A stretch of DNA of 42,120 bases, taken from NCBI GenBank assembly GCA_022782605.1, contig JALFMW010000241.1, positions 1-42,120 on the forward strand. The letters run 5' to 3'. How positions within the stretch are numbered: position 1 is the stretch's first letter; each line of letters opens with the position of its first letter. Both the position numbers and the translations under genes were made by a program. Shown here one piece after another: positions 19,650-27,018 of the stretch. The notes under the pieces are model-generated. The model did no database searches. It was not told the DNA's origin and saw nothing but the letters and a program-made list of their open reading frames with translations. The stretch is from Clostridium sp. (lineage in GTDB: Bacteria; Bacillota; Clostridia; Peptostreptococcales; Peptostreptococcaceae).

Positions 19650-20234
19650 ATGGAAAGATTAAAAGCAATGAAAGAACAGCTTACTTCTTGTGTACAATCT
19701 CAACTTGGAAATTTAAGTGAAGTAAATGCGCAAGAACTTGGTGAAGCTGTTGATATGATTAAAGATTTATCAGAAGCTATTTATTATTGCAGTATTACAA
19801 AAGCAATGGAAGAGAATGAAAAACAATATAAGAGCGGCAATTCTTATTATGCTCGTCCAATTTACTATGATGATAAGGAATATGGTTATCCTTACTATGA
19901 TAAAGAAAGAATATATTATGGTGGCAATAAAGGTAACATGAATATGGGTACTGATGGGTCAAGAAGATATTATATGCCAGAATTTTATAGGGAAAGAGAA
20001 ATGCCAAGGGAGAATTTGATGCGAGATCCACGCGAGGGACGTAGCCCATTAAGTAGAAGAATGTATATGGAATCAAAAGAAATGCATCAAGACACGGCAA
20101 AGAAAATGCAGGAACTTGAAAAATATGTTCAAGAATTAAGCGCAGATATAACAGAAATGATTGCTGAAGCTACTCCTGAAGAAAAACAATTATTGAAACA
20201 AAAAATTGCAACTTTATCTAATAAGATTGCTTAA
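19650..20234 (+). CDS. Unknown helical, Tyr/Met/Arg-rich protein (194 aa)
   Basis: It begins one base after the previous stop, so it is coupled, with GAAAGGGTGG as the likely ribosome binding site inside the end of the upstream gene. Residues 1-60 form an acidic helix (LGEAVDMIKDLSEAIYYC). Residues 65-140 are a charged Tyr-, Arg- and Met-rich linker (YYDDKEYGYPYYDKER, PREGRSPLSRRMY), and residues 145-194 are a second helical segment (KKMQELEKYVQELSADI). Two helical ends joined by a disordered linker suggest a bridging or scaffold role. The stop overlaps the next start (TAATG). I recognise no enzymatic motif. Confidence 0.7.
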   Translation: MERLKAMKEQLTSCVQSQLGNLSEVNAQELGEAVDMIKDLSEAIYYCSITKAMEENEKQYKSGNSYYARPIYYDDKEYGYPYYDKERIYYGGNKGNMNMGTDGSRRYYMPEFYREREMPRENLMRDPREGRSPLSRRMYMESKEMHQDTAKKMQELEKYVQELSADITEMIAEATPEEKQLLKQKIATLSNKIA

Positions 20235-20554
20235 TGTTTAATATTAATGGATATGATTGGAAAGTAAAATTAGTATCACCCAATCATCCTCAGTTACAGA
20301 GATCCGATGGTTTATGGACTATCGGATCTTGTAATAATAATTTGAGAACAATCTATATTAGTGACATGCTTGATGAACGAATGCTTTGGAAGGTATTATG
20401 TCATGAAATTACTCATGCAGCAATGTTCAGCTACAATATACTACTAACTATAGATCAAGAAGAATTATTAGCAGATTTAGTTGCTACTTATGGTTATGAA
20501 ATAATTGAAATTACAAATAAGGTGTTTAGCAAAATAAAGGGAATGACTAATTAA
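20234..20554 (+). CDS. Small putative zinc metallopeptidase, HEITH motif (106 aa)
   Basis: Residues 57-61 are HEITH, the HExxH zinc-binding signature, in the setting LWKVLCHEITHAAMFSY. A glutamate pair about 16 residues later (EELLAD, E76/E77) could supply the third ligand, as in ImmA/IrrE-like and other minimal metallopeptidases. The N-terminal half holds short beta strands (YDWKVKLVS, RTIYISD). It is too short to be an endolysin and has no signal peptide. It is the last gene of the cassette, coupled to the 194-residue gene by TAATG, and its stop lies inside the terminator hairpin. A target among the cassette proteins is possible but unproven. Confidence 0.65.
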   Translation: MFNINGYDWKVKLVSPNHPQLQRSDGLWTIGSCNNNLRTIYISDMLDERMLWKVLCHEITHAAMFSYNILLTIDQEELLADLVATYGYEIIEITNKVFSKIKGMTN

Positions 20555-20570
20555 GTCATTCCCTTTTTAT
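20536..20570. terminator. Convergent (probably bidirectional) terminator
   Basis: AAAGGGAATGACT and AGTCATTCCCTTT pair around a five-base loop. T-rich sequence follows on the plus side and ATTTT-type sequence on the minus side. It separates the plus-strand late block from the minus-strand ruvC gene, which ends at 20575. Confidence 0.85.
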
Positions 20571-20574
20571 TTGT

Positions 20575-21120
20575 TTAAAAAGCACTTTTTGAATCTCCAA
20601 TAGCAGGAAGTTTTCCTTTTATTTCTTGAATATTCAATTTTTCTTTATCTTTTAAATATGCTAATAAAATACATATGGCGTCTGCTTCATCATCCTGGGT
20701 TAATGTTAACTCAGCCTGGACCGCCGCCTTAGCGTATTCTATATCTTTTATTTTTTGTTGTTCTCTTTTGATTCGGTAACCTTGGATACCTAGAACGGAT
20801 CTCCATGAACTTGGACCAATAAAATTAATTTTAATATTTTTATTATATTCATAAATAGCTACAGCAATACATCCTTGTAGCCAAGTTAATACTTTTCCAG
20901 TATGATTATTTGTACCATCTGGTCTTACTTCTTCTATAATAACTTCTTCAATATTATTATTTTGTATAATTTTAATAATTTCATCTCTCATAATAGTAAT
21001 TCTTTTTTCCACACTTGTAGAAGATGATGAAATTGCCCCATATTGAATAGCTTGATTATCTATTTTAAAAGCCCAACCACTTCTTTTTGTAGAAAGGTCT
21101 AATGCTAAAATTTTTGACAT
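20575..21120 (-). CDS. ruvC: RuvC-like Holliday junction resolvase (181 aa)
   Basis: The RNase H-like RuvC fold is recognisable from its acidic residues: D8 in ILALDLSTKRSGWAF, E63/E64 in VIIEEVRPDG, and D143/D144/D147 in QDDEADAICILLAY. Phage RuvC-type enzymes cut branched DNA before packaging or during recombination. Start ATG follows AAGGAGG. The gene has its own sigma-A promoter just upstream and ends at the convergent terminator, so it is probably monocistronic and early even though late-looking fibre genes lie upstream of it. The length is usual for the family. Confidence 0.85.
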   Translation of the reverse strand: MSKILALDLSTKRSGWAFKIDNQAIQYGAISSSSTSVEKRITIMRDEIIKIIQNNNIEEVIIEEVRPDGTNNHTGKVLTWLQGCIAVAIYEYNKNIKINFIGPSSWRSVLGIQGYRIKREQQKIKDIEYAKAAVQAELTLTQDDEADAICILLAYLKDKEKLNIQEIKGKLPAIGDSKSAF

Positions 21121-21141
21121 AATATTCCTCCTTATAGGTCT

Positions 21142-21170
21142 ATTATATCAAAAATTTTTTAACTAGTCAA
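21142..21170 (-). promoter_or_regulatory. Sigma-A promoter for ruvC
   Basis: On the minus strand TTGACT (21170-21165), 17 bases, then TATAAT (21147-21142). It starts four bases beyond the stop codon of the upstream fibre gene. Confidence 0.8.
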
Positions 21171-21173
21171 ATT

Positions 21174-22097
21174 TTATGCTGTTTCCGCAGTTGTTATATC
21201 AATATAAAATTTCATAAAATTTTTATATTGAGCATCATCTTTTTTATTATAATTAAAACCAGGTATCGCTAGTGACAGATATCTATTATTATCAGTAGTA
21301 ATAATGTCTGAAAATTGAGAATAATTAGGAATATAAGGTGTATTTAAGTACACATCTTCAGCGATATAAAAATTATTATCATTAGGATTTAAAAAACTAA
21401 AAGGTACTAAAGAACATAATTTATTACTTCCTATACTATTAGAATTAGAATTTTGAGTAGGAATACTAATTAAATCTCTTTCATCTTCTAAAAAAACATA
21501 TTGACGTTGTTCTTTTGGCATTATGGCATCACCAGAAGAACCCATATAGGTATGAAGGGTATTATTAGTGAAAAGAAAACCTTTTTTAATTTGATTCGTA
21601 TTTATATTTTTAAAATTAGTTATAGCAAAATTAAAATTTTTTAAATGAAAATTACTATATTGTGGATTAAGTAGTGATTGACCTAAAAAAGTATCATATA
21701 AACCGAAAATAATTGAATTTTTAGTTTTTATATATTGTATATTTATATCCCAAAGAAGTTTTTTTTCTGAATCAAAATAAAAAATTTCATTTCTAGGATG
21801 CCTTTTATTATAAGATCCTAAATCATTAGTACCTATAATAATATTATCAATACAAGGGTTTACAGAAAAAATCATATATCTATTATTATCAGACTCACGA
21901 TATATGAATTTGATACCATTTTGATTATAATTATTATTTAAAAAAAGAATTTTGTCTCCATCATTCCAGTTTAAACCTAAATCAATAAAAATTTTTCTTA
22001 TTTTTTCATAATCAATACTATATATAGGAGTATTCGTTGAAACATCATAAGTTTTTTTTGTTATAGTTTTTTGTTGAATAAAACTTGTATAAGCCAT
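21174..22097 (-). CDS. Putative tail-fibre-associated or receptor-binding protein (307 aa)
   Basis: It starts two bases after the stop of the upstream fibre gene and is preceded by an AGGTGT-type site, so it is the last gene of the fibre operon. The product is Asn/Tyr/Ile-rich and beta-type throughout (for example FLNNNYNQNGIKFIYRES, then YLSLAIPGFNYNKKDD), with no fibre repeat and no enzymatic motif. Gene order suggests a tip adhesin, a chaperone or a second receptor-binding subunit. I do not recognise the family. The strand and operon position are the main support. Confidence 0.55.
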   Translation of the reverse strand: MAYTSFIQQKTITKKTYDVSTNTPIYSIDYEKIRKIFIDLGLNWNDGDKILFLNNNYNQNGIKFIYRESDNNRYMIFSVNPCIDNIIIGTNDLGSYNKRHPRNEIFYFDSEKKLLWDINIQYIKTKNSIIFGLYDTFLGQSLLNPQYSNFHLKNFNFAITNFKNINTNQIKKGFLFTNNTLHTYMGSSGDAIMPKEQRQYVFLEDERDLISIPTQNSNSNSIGSNKLCSLVPFSFLNPNDNNFYIAEDVYLNTPYIPNYSQFSDIITTDNNRYLSLAIPGFNYNKKDDAQYKNFMKFYIDITTAETA

Positions 22098-22099
22098 TT

Positions 22100-23044
22100 T
22101 TACACCTCTTTATTAAAATACTTATTTAATAGTAGTAATCCTAACTCTGTATTAGACATATTTTCAAAAATTCCTTTTAATGGAATCGAATTATAATAAA
22201 TTTGTTCTTCAGTATATATTTCATTACAAGTAATTATATTCATAACGTAATCCTCTCCTTTGTATTTAATTAAAGAAAAATTATTTTCTATACTATTTTG
22301 TACTCTTTCTTTAATCGAATAAAGAAAACTAATACATTCAGATTTTTTAGAAACTAATACTATTTTTATTTTATTATCAAGTTCTTTTATTCCACATATC
22401 ATTCCTATTGCCCACCATTCAGTTATATCTTTTGTATCTGAAAGAATATAACTAGTATTATTTATTTGGAATAACATACAAATAGGATTTATGAAATTTG
22501 TTGGTTTTTCTATTTTATAATTATTTAAATCGCTATATAAAGGAGAGCTATGATATTTTATACTATAAAGAAATAAACTATCAAATGATATTGATTTGTC
22601 AGTAGTTGAAATATCTTTTATTATTTCATTTTTCCCTTGTAGAAGGTGTATTCCATAACCTTCATTAAAGTATTTTATATTAATTTTTTTGATATTGTCT
22701 GCCATTATATCAAAAGTAGCATCTTTATCTGTTTTTACGCCTTTGTCAGTGATAGCAGATGCAATCTTACTTTTACCATCACTGACAGATTGAAAAACCT
22801 TGTCGAGTTCTCCTTTTATAACTTTATTTTGAACAGGATTCTCTGAAGTATCTGATAAAGTGTTATCTATAGTAATACTTCCACTATCCCATTTTTCTTT
22901 CTCTTCTTTAGATACAAATTGATGATTATCATCCGTTTTTAAATCAGATAATTTCAATTCAGATATTTTATTGCGGGCTTCCGCATCTTTTATATCATAA
23001 ACATTATTATCTATTTCAATTTGTGATACTAATGGATTCGGCAT
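22100..23044 (-). CDS. Tail fibre protein, short paralogue (314 aa)
   Basis: The N-terminal 65 residues (VSQIEIDNNVYDIKDAEAR, LSDLKTDDNHQFVSKEEKEKW) match the start of the 870-residue fibre upstream, so this is a paralogue sharing the tail-attachment module. One NPVQNKVI unit follows, then a KVFQSVSDGKSKIASAITDKG segment, also shared with the larger fibre. The last 190 residues are unrelated and probably form a distinct receptor-binding head. Start ATG is preceded by GGAGGTAAAAGGAG. Two fibres with the same base and different tips suggest alternative or mixed host recognition. Confidence 0.75.
   Translation of the reverse strand: MPNPLVSQIEIDNNVYDIKDAEARNKISELKLSDLKTDDNHQFVSKEEKEKWDSGSITIDNTLSDTSENPVQNKVIKGELDKVFQSVSDGKSKIASAITDKGVKTDKDATFDIMADNIKKINIKYFNEGYGIHLLQGKNEIIKDISTTDKSISFDSLFLYSIKYHSSPLYSDLNNYKIEKPTNFINPICMLFQINNTSYILSDTKDITEWWAIGMICGIKELDNKIKIVLVSKKSECISFLYSIKERVQNSIENNFSLIKYKGEDYVMNIITCNEIYTEEQIYYNSIPLKGIFENMSNTELGLLLLNKYFNKEV
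22770..22800. repeat. 31-base direct repeat, copy 1 (fibre genes)
   Basis: The stretch is identical to 23825-23855. It encodes part of the shared SVSDGK segment in the two fibre paralogues and lies in the same orientation about 1.05 kb away. Recombination between the copies would fuse the N-terminal part of one fibre to the tip of the other. Confidence 0.85.
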
Positions 23045-23147
23045 TTTCTCCTTTTACCTCCTTACTTTCTACATTTTCTCTATTCCCATTATATATAGGA
23101 CGTATATTTTTTAGTATAACTTTTTCTCTATTGAAAGATTCAGTCAT
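23016..23147 (-). CDS. Possible small overlapping gene (43 aa)
   Basis: An open frame begins MTESFNREKVILKNIRPIYN just after the large fibre gene and ends 29 bases inside the next fibre gene in another frame. It carries that gene's ribosome binding site within its coding sequence. No good binding site of its own is seen, only a distant GGA. The frame fills an otherwise non-coding 113-base gap. It may be a coupling leader, a small structural peptide or chance. Confidence 0.35.
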   Translation of the reverse strand: MTESFNREKVILKNIRPIYNGNRENVESKEVKGENAESISITN

Positions 23148-23157
23148 TTCGTAATTG

Positions 23158-25770
23158 TTATTTTCCTATTCCCCATACAATATTATTTTCAATTTTTAGA
23201 TAGTTATATTTCAAATCGAATTTACAATTCTTAGCATAATGATTTGAACTTCTTGCAATTCCGCCAAATTCAATATTTGAAAGAAAACAACTTAATCCCG
23301 TTGCAGCAAAACTTATATAAGTTTCCCAATTAACAGAATCAGTGGATACTTCCACGATATAATTTAATCCATCATATTTATATCTAATATAGTACCAAGT
23401 ATTAAGATTTAATGTTTTTTCGGAAAGCCCTGCAAGATCCCATGTAGTTCCTTCTATTGATATTCCTGCAAATAATTTACCATTATTAGATCGAGGTTGA
23501 ATTTCTAAACTAGGCATATTATAAAATTTATTTGTAATGTCGCTTCCAAAAAAGACTTGACTATTAGATGTTAGATTTGCAACGTATACCTTAACTCCTA
23601 TTTCCCATGTTTTTTCTCCTGGTCTAAAAATATCAGATTTAGATGGCTCAAAAAATGACGAAGCATTATTTATTGATACTATATAATCTTCAATAGTTAA
23701 ATTGTTTATACGTAATCCAGAAAATACATCTGTTTGAATTGAATAAATGTTATCAGCCATTGTATTAAAGGTTGCATCTGCGGCAGTATTTATTCCTTTA
23801 TCAGTGATTGCCGCAGCAATTTTACTTTTACCATCACTGACAGATTGAAAAACCTCATTTAATTTAGCAGTAATTACTTTATTTTGGACAGGATTCTCTG
23901 AAATGGCTGAGAGTTCAGAATCTACTTTTATTGCAGAGCCTCCGCCTTCAGCAAAAGGCGTTAATATTTCAGAATCTTTTTTATAATATCCATAATTGCC
24001 ATTATCATCTATACCAAAACCAAAAGGCAATTCTTGAACTAATGGTAACTGAACTTCGATTTCTTCATCCGCCAATAAGGCGATATCATCAGGTAACTTT
24101 TCTCCTTGATGAGTTGCAAGATAATCGATCGCCGCCTGTACATTATCTGCTTCTATCTGAGAACTTGTAGAATTATAACTGACTCCTTCTGCATTATTCT
24201 CATTCTTTTTTACATAATTACTTTTAATATTATTAATTTCAGAAGTGATTATCTTATTTTGAACAGGATTTGTAGATGTTCCAGACAATGCATCATCACA
24301 ATTAATTTTTTCTGTTTTTTTAAGATAAGTGTCTTTAATGATATTACCATCAGAATCTTGTTCTGCTTTTTTTACTATTGTATTTCCATTTTTAATTTTA
24401 TCTATTTCAGAAGCAACTACTTTGTTTTGAATAGGTTTTGTAGAAGAAGTGTTTAAAGTAGAGTCCGGAAGATTAAATTGTTGCCAACCTCCCCATGATT
24501 TACCATTATTACTTGAACTTCTTTTAAATTCTAACTGGCTATCAATATAATAAACAAATTGATATAAATTAGAAATATCTTTATATATTTTTAAGTATCC
24601 TATTTTAAAATTAGTAGGAATATTTGATGCATTTGAAGTAATTAAATAAGTATATTGTATGTCATTTAAATTATTTAAATCAACTTTAGTTGAAGTATAA
24701 TCAATTACCTTATTTGTTACTTCTGAATTTATTCTAAATACACCATTATCGACTAAAATAGTTTCTCCATCAGGAGATCCTATACCCTTTTGAGATATTG
24801 TCATAATAGGGATATTTAATTTCTTATAGATTGCGGAAACCGCTTTATTTAAAGTTGGTTCGTCTCCTGTATAAGGAACAAAATTGTCAATAGTAATATT
24901 TAAACCTGGTAAATAAAAAGTTAGCATAGGTTTAAAAGTTACATTTGCTAAAGTGGCATTTGCCCATACTACAATAGCTAAAGAAACAGATGTACGCCCA
25001 TCAAAGGATAAAGCGGCACCCTCGCCAAAATCACCATTAACTGAGGTATACTGATTACTAGCCCAGAGTCCATACTTACCATAGCTGCCGCCCGCAGGAC
25101 AGCCAACTAATCTATATAATCCTTCAGATGGAATAATATTATTTTGTAAAATAAAAGTTGTTGCTATTGTAGCAGTTCCATTTAACGTAAAACTTCCATC
25201 TTTATTATCTACTATTGTAATCCCATTTACTATAGTATTATCATAAGAAGGTTTTAATAAATTTATTATAACAGTATTAGCAAAATTGTTACGGTCTTGT
25301 TTTATTTCTGTTGTAATAACTTTATTTTGAACAGGATTTATAGAAGTATCTGATAAAGCATCATCGCATTTTACTACTTCATCTTTTCTTAAATAAGTTT
25401 CTGAAATAATATTGCCTTTTGCATCTTTTGTTGCTTTATCAGCAGTTTCTTTTCCATCAATTAAGTCATTTACTTTATCTTTTGCAATAGTTGCTTGAGT
25501 TTTAGCAAAAGTAATAGAGTCTTGCATCAACCCTATTTTAGTAGCTACTGCATTATTTTCAACTGGATTCTTAGACCCTTCCTTTAATTCTGAATCAATA
25601 ACTTGTAAAACATTCCATTTTTCTTTTTCTTCATCTGTGACTGTTCTATGAGAAGTATCTTCTTTTAAATCTGATAAATTTTTTGGGATACTATCTCTAG
25701 CTTCCGCATCTTTTATATCATATAATATATTTGCTATTTCAATCTGTGAAACCACAGGATTATTTGCCAT
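23158..25770 (-). CDS. Tail fibre protein with NPVQNKVI repeats and lectin-like tip (870 aa)
   Basis: The start follows AAAGGAG. Residues 1-60 are the attachment module shared with the 314-residue paralogue (VSQIEIANILYDIKDAEAR, TVTDEEKEKW). Five linker units of the form LS-x-x-S-x-NPVQNKVI-x-x-E/K follow, the first and third degenerate (NPVENNAVATKI, KPIQNKVVASEI). Between them is a beta domain near residues 165-300 (DGSFTLNGTA, VVWANATLANVTFKPML) and a second near 330-430. The last 180 residues read like a concanavalin/LamG-type lectin fold (KTWEIGVKVYVANL, LNTWYYIRYKYDGLNYIVEV). This is the probable host receptor-binding fibre. It is unusual in lying on the early strand; a terminator and a TTGGTC box upstream suggest separate, late expression. 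Confidence 0.85.
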   Translation of the reverse strand: MANNPVVSQIEIANILYDIKDAEARDSIPKNLSDLKEDTSHRTVTDEEKEKWNVLQVIDSELKEGSKNPVENNAVATKIGLMQDSITFAKTQATIAKDKVNDLIDGKETADKATKDAKGNIISETYLRKDEVVKCDDALSDTSINPVQNKVITTEIKQDRNNFANTVIINLLKPSYDNTIVNGITIVDNKDGSFTLNGTATIATTFILQNNIIPSEGLYRLVGCPAGGSYGKYGLWASNQYTSVNGDFGEGAALSFDGRTSVSLAIVVWANATLANVTFKPMLTFYLPGLNITIDNFVPYTGDEPTLNKAVSAIYKKLNIPIMTISQKGIGSPDGETILVDNGVFRINSEVTNKVIDYTSTKVDLNNLNDIQYTYLITSNASNIPTNFKIGYLKIYKDISNLYQFVYYIDSQLEFKRSSSNNGKSWGGWQQFNLPDSTLNTSSTKPIQNKVVASEIDKIKNGNTIVKKAEQDSDGNIIKDTYLKKTEKINCDDALSGTSTNPVQNKIITSEINNIKSNYVKKNENNAEGVSYNSTSSQIEADNVQAAIDYLATHQGEKLPDDIALLADEEIEVQLPLVQELPFGFGIDDNGNYGYYKKDSEILTPFAEGGGSAIKVDSELSAISENPVQNKVITAKLNEVFQSVSDGKSKIAAAITDKGINTAADATFNTMADNIYSIQTDVFSGLRINNLTIEDYIVSINNASSFFEPSKSDIFRPGEKTWEIGVKVYVANLTSNSQVFFGSDITNKFYNMPSLEIQPRSNNGKLFAGISIEGTTWDLAGLSEKTLNLNTWYYIRYKYDGLNYIVEVSTDSVNWETYISFAATGLSCFLSNIEFGGIARSSNHYAKNCKFDLKYNYLKIENNIVWGIGK
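23825..23855. repeat. 31-base direct repeat, copy 2 (fibre genes)
   Basis: The stretch is identical to 22770-22800, inside the 870-residue fibre gene near its C-terminal third. Confidence 0.85.
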
Positions 25771-25793
25771 AAAATAATATCTCCTTTCATCTC

Positions 25794-25844
25794 CTTATAT
25801 AGAAAATACTTTTTCTTTTAAATATATTATCTTTATTAGACCAA
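25794..25844 (-). promoter_or_regulatory. Possible late promoter region of the fibre operon (TTGGTC box)
   Basis: On the minus strand TTGGTC (25844-25839), followed by TAAT, overlaps the T-run of the terminator above it. CTATATAAG lies about 36 bases downstream. The layout copies that of the plus-strand tail genes. Promoter function is inferred. Confidence 0.35.
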
Positions 25845-25875
25845 AAATAGTAATGAGTTATTCACCCATTACTAT
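25842..25875 (-). terminator. Intrinsic terminator closing the dUTPase operon
   Basis: On the minus strand ATAGTAATGGGT pairs with ACTCATTACTAT (one G-U pair) around GAATA, then TTTTT. The stop codon of the 65-residue gene lies in the hairpin. Confidence 0.85.
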
Positions 25876-26055
25876 CTTATATTTTTTATTACTACTATTA
25901 TTATTTATTTTATCTTCTAATGCCTTTATTCTTTTTTCTAATTGTCCAGTAGTGTTATAAATAGTATTTGTAATAGTACCATCCCCTAAACGATTACCAT
26001 TAATATAAAATGTTCCATCATTATTAAGAATTACCTGTTGATCCAAAACCGCCAT
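25858..26055 (-). CDS. Unknown small protein with C-terminal coiled coil (65 aa)
   Basis: The frame overlaps the 3' end of the dUTPase gene by 32 bases in another reading frame. The proposed ATG lies almost directly behind AAGGGGAG, closer than usual, so the exact start is uncertain. The product has a short beta part (QVILNNDGTFYINGNRLG) and a helix, TGQLEKRIKALEDKI, able to form a coiled coil, ending in KIVMGE. It is the last gene before a good terminator. The beta-plus-coil layout is reminiscent of fibre-base or chaperone peptides, but I cannot assign a function. Confidence 0.55.
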   Translation of the reverse strand: MAVLDQQVILNNDGTFYINGNRLGDGTITNTIYNTTGQLEKRIKALEDKINNNSSNKKYKIVMGE

Positions 26056-26461
26056 CTCCCCTTATTGTACCTTTTAATTCAGTAACTTCATTAAAATCCA
26101 TAGAAAGATAAGGCAAAAGAATTAATTGAGCAATGCGGTCGCCGGCTTTTATAATTTGAGGCTGGTCTGTATCATTGTGTACTGGAACAATAAATTCACC
26201 CCGATAATCGGAATCGATTACAGCTACACAGTTCGCAGGACGTAAACCTTGTTTTGTTGCAAGTCCGCTTCGTGCAAAAATAGCTCCAAAAGTTCCTTCC
26301 GGAAGTTCCATTGCTAATCCAGTACCAATTTTAATAGTAGAATGAGAATCTATCTCAATATCCTTATCTGTTGCGGCATATAAATCATATCCCGCCGCAT
26401 ATTCAGATCCATGTAAAGGTACTTTTGCTAAATCATTTAATTTTTTAAAATTAATCTTCAT
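26024..26461 (-). CDS. dut: dUTPase, trimeric type (145 aa)
   Basis: dUTPase hydrolyses dUTP to dUMP and pyrophosphate, which keeps uracil out of phage DNA and feeds dTMP synthesis. All five motifs of the trimeric family are present and in order: AGYDLYA (23-29), ARSGLATKQG (63-72), VIDSDYRGEF (81-90, with the catalytic Asp in the VID motif), GDRIAQL (107-113) and RGDGGFGSTG (134-143). The length is standard. The start overlaps the upstream gene by 11 bases, which suggests translational coupling, and it sits in the unit started by the sigma-A promoter at 27399-27427. Confidence 0.95.
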   Translation of the reverse strand: MKINFKKLNDLAKVPLHGSEYAAGYDLYAATDKDIEIDSHSTIKIGTGLAMELPEGTFGAIFARSGLATKQGLRPANCVAVIDSDYRGEFIVPVHNDTDQPQIIKAGDRIAQLILLPYLSMDFNEVTELKGTIRGDGGFGSTGNS

Positions 26462-26738
26462 TAGCTTCTACCTCGTTTACAGAAGGGAAACAAGTTCCGA
26501 TTGAATACTCAACACTAACATTACAATCCGGCTCTTTCAAATCGGTAAAATATTTTACTAACGTAACTTTCCAATATTCATCAACAATTTCTCCTTTTGC
26601 TTTTACTGTTTTATATTCTGTTGATGATTTTAATAAAGTAAAACGATTGTCCGTTTTGGCAGCTTCAATTAATGCTGCGGCTTCTTTTTCACTATTTACT
26701 CTATAAATTTCCTGCGTTTGACATAAATATTGTGACAT
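26451..26738 (-). CDS. Unknown phage protein upstream of dut (95 aa)
   Basis: It starts after AAGGA. The product begins MSQYLCQTQEIYRVNSEKEA and is a compact alpha/beta protein with an IVDEYWKVTLVKYF strand region and an acidic tail (NEVEANED). No catalytic or binding motif stands out. It overlaps dut by 11 bases and lies 22 bases below the 85-residue gene, so it belongs to the same short-gene operon. Proteins of this size in phage nucleotide operons are often uncharacterised. No function is assigned. Confidence 0.7.
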   Translation of the reverse strand: MSQYLCQTQEIYRVNSEKEAAALIEAAKTDNRFTLLKSSTEYKTVKAKGEIVDEYWKVTLVKYFTDLKEPDCNVSVEYSIGTCFPSVNEVEANED

Positions 26739-26760
26739 AAATCCTTTTAACTCCTTTTAT

Positions 26761-27018
26761 TTATCTATTATAAATTGTAATAGTACAATTATCATAACTA
26801 TCTAACATTTTTTCTTTAAAAAAGCTTAGATAATCTCGATTACCACATAAATCAATTTTATTAATATTATATGTAGATTTTAGACCTTTTACTGAATCTA
26901 CAATTCTATCAACGGAAACATAAATTTGTTTTTCACAATTTCCATTAATATAAACTAATATTTCTTGTTTTGCTACAAAAGGTTGAAAATTAACTATAAT
27001 ATGATTGTTTTCTTCCAT
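26761..27018 (-). CDS. Unknown small protein (85 aa)
   Basis: ATG directly follows the stop of the upstream gene (no gap), with its ribosome binding site GGAGG inside that gene's last codons. The product (MEENNHIIVNFQPFVAKQE, then KIDLCGNRDYLSFFKEKM) alternates strands and helices and resembles a small alpha/beta fold. No metal or nucleotide motif is visible. It is the second gene of the operon from the 27399-27427 promoter. Function unknown. Confidence 0.65.
   Translation of the reverse strand: MEENNHIIVNFQPFVAKQEILVYINGNCEKQIYVSVDRIVDSVKGLKSTYNINKIDLCGNRDYLSFFKEKMLDSYDNCTITIYNR

Noticed and set aside
22745-22786. Inverted GTCAGTGAT/ATCACTGAC as a fibre inversion site
   Set aside because: It arises from SD/TD codons of one protein segment, only 24 bases apart, and no invertase gene is seen.
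23931-24456. Plus-strand frames inside the large fibre gene
   Set aside because: Low-complexity Ile/Phe/Cys products opposite a well-supported coding frame; no start signals.
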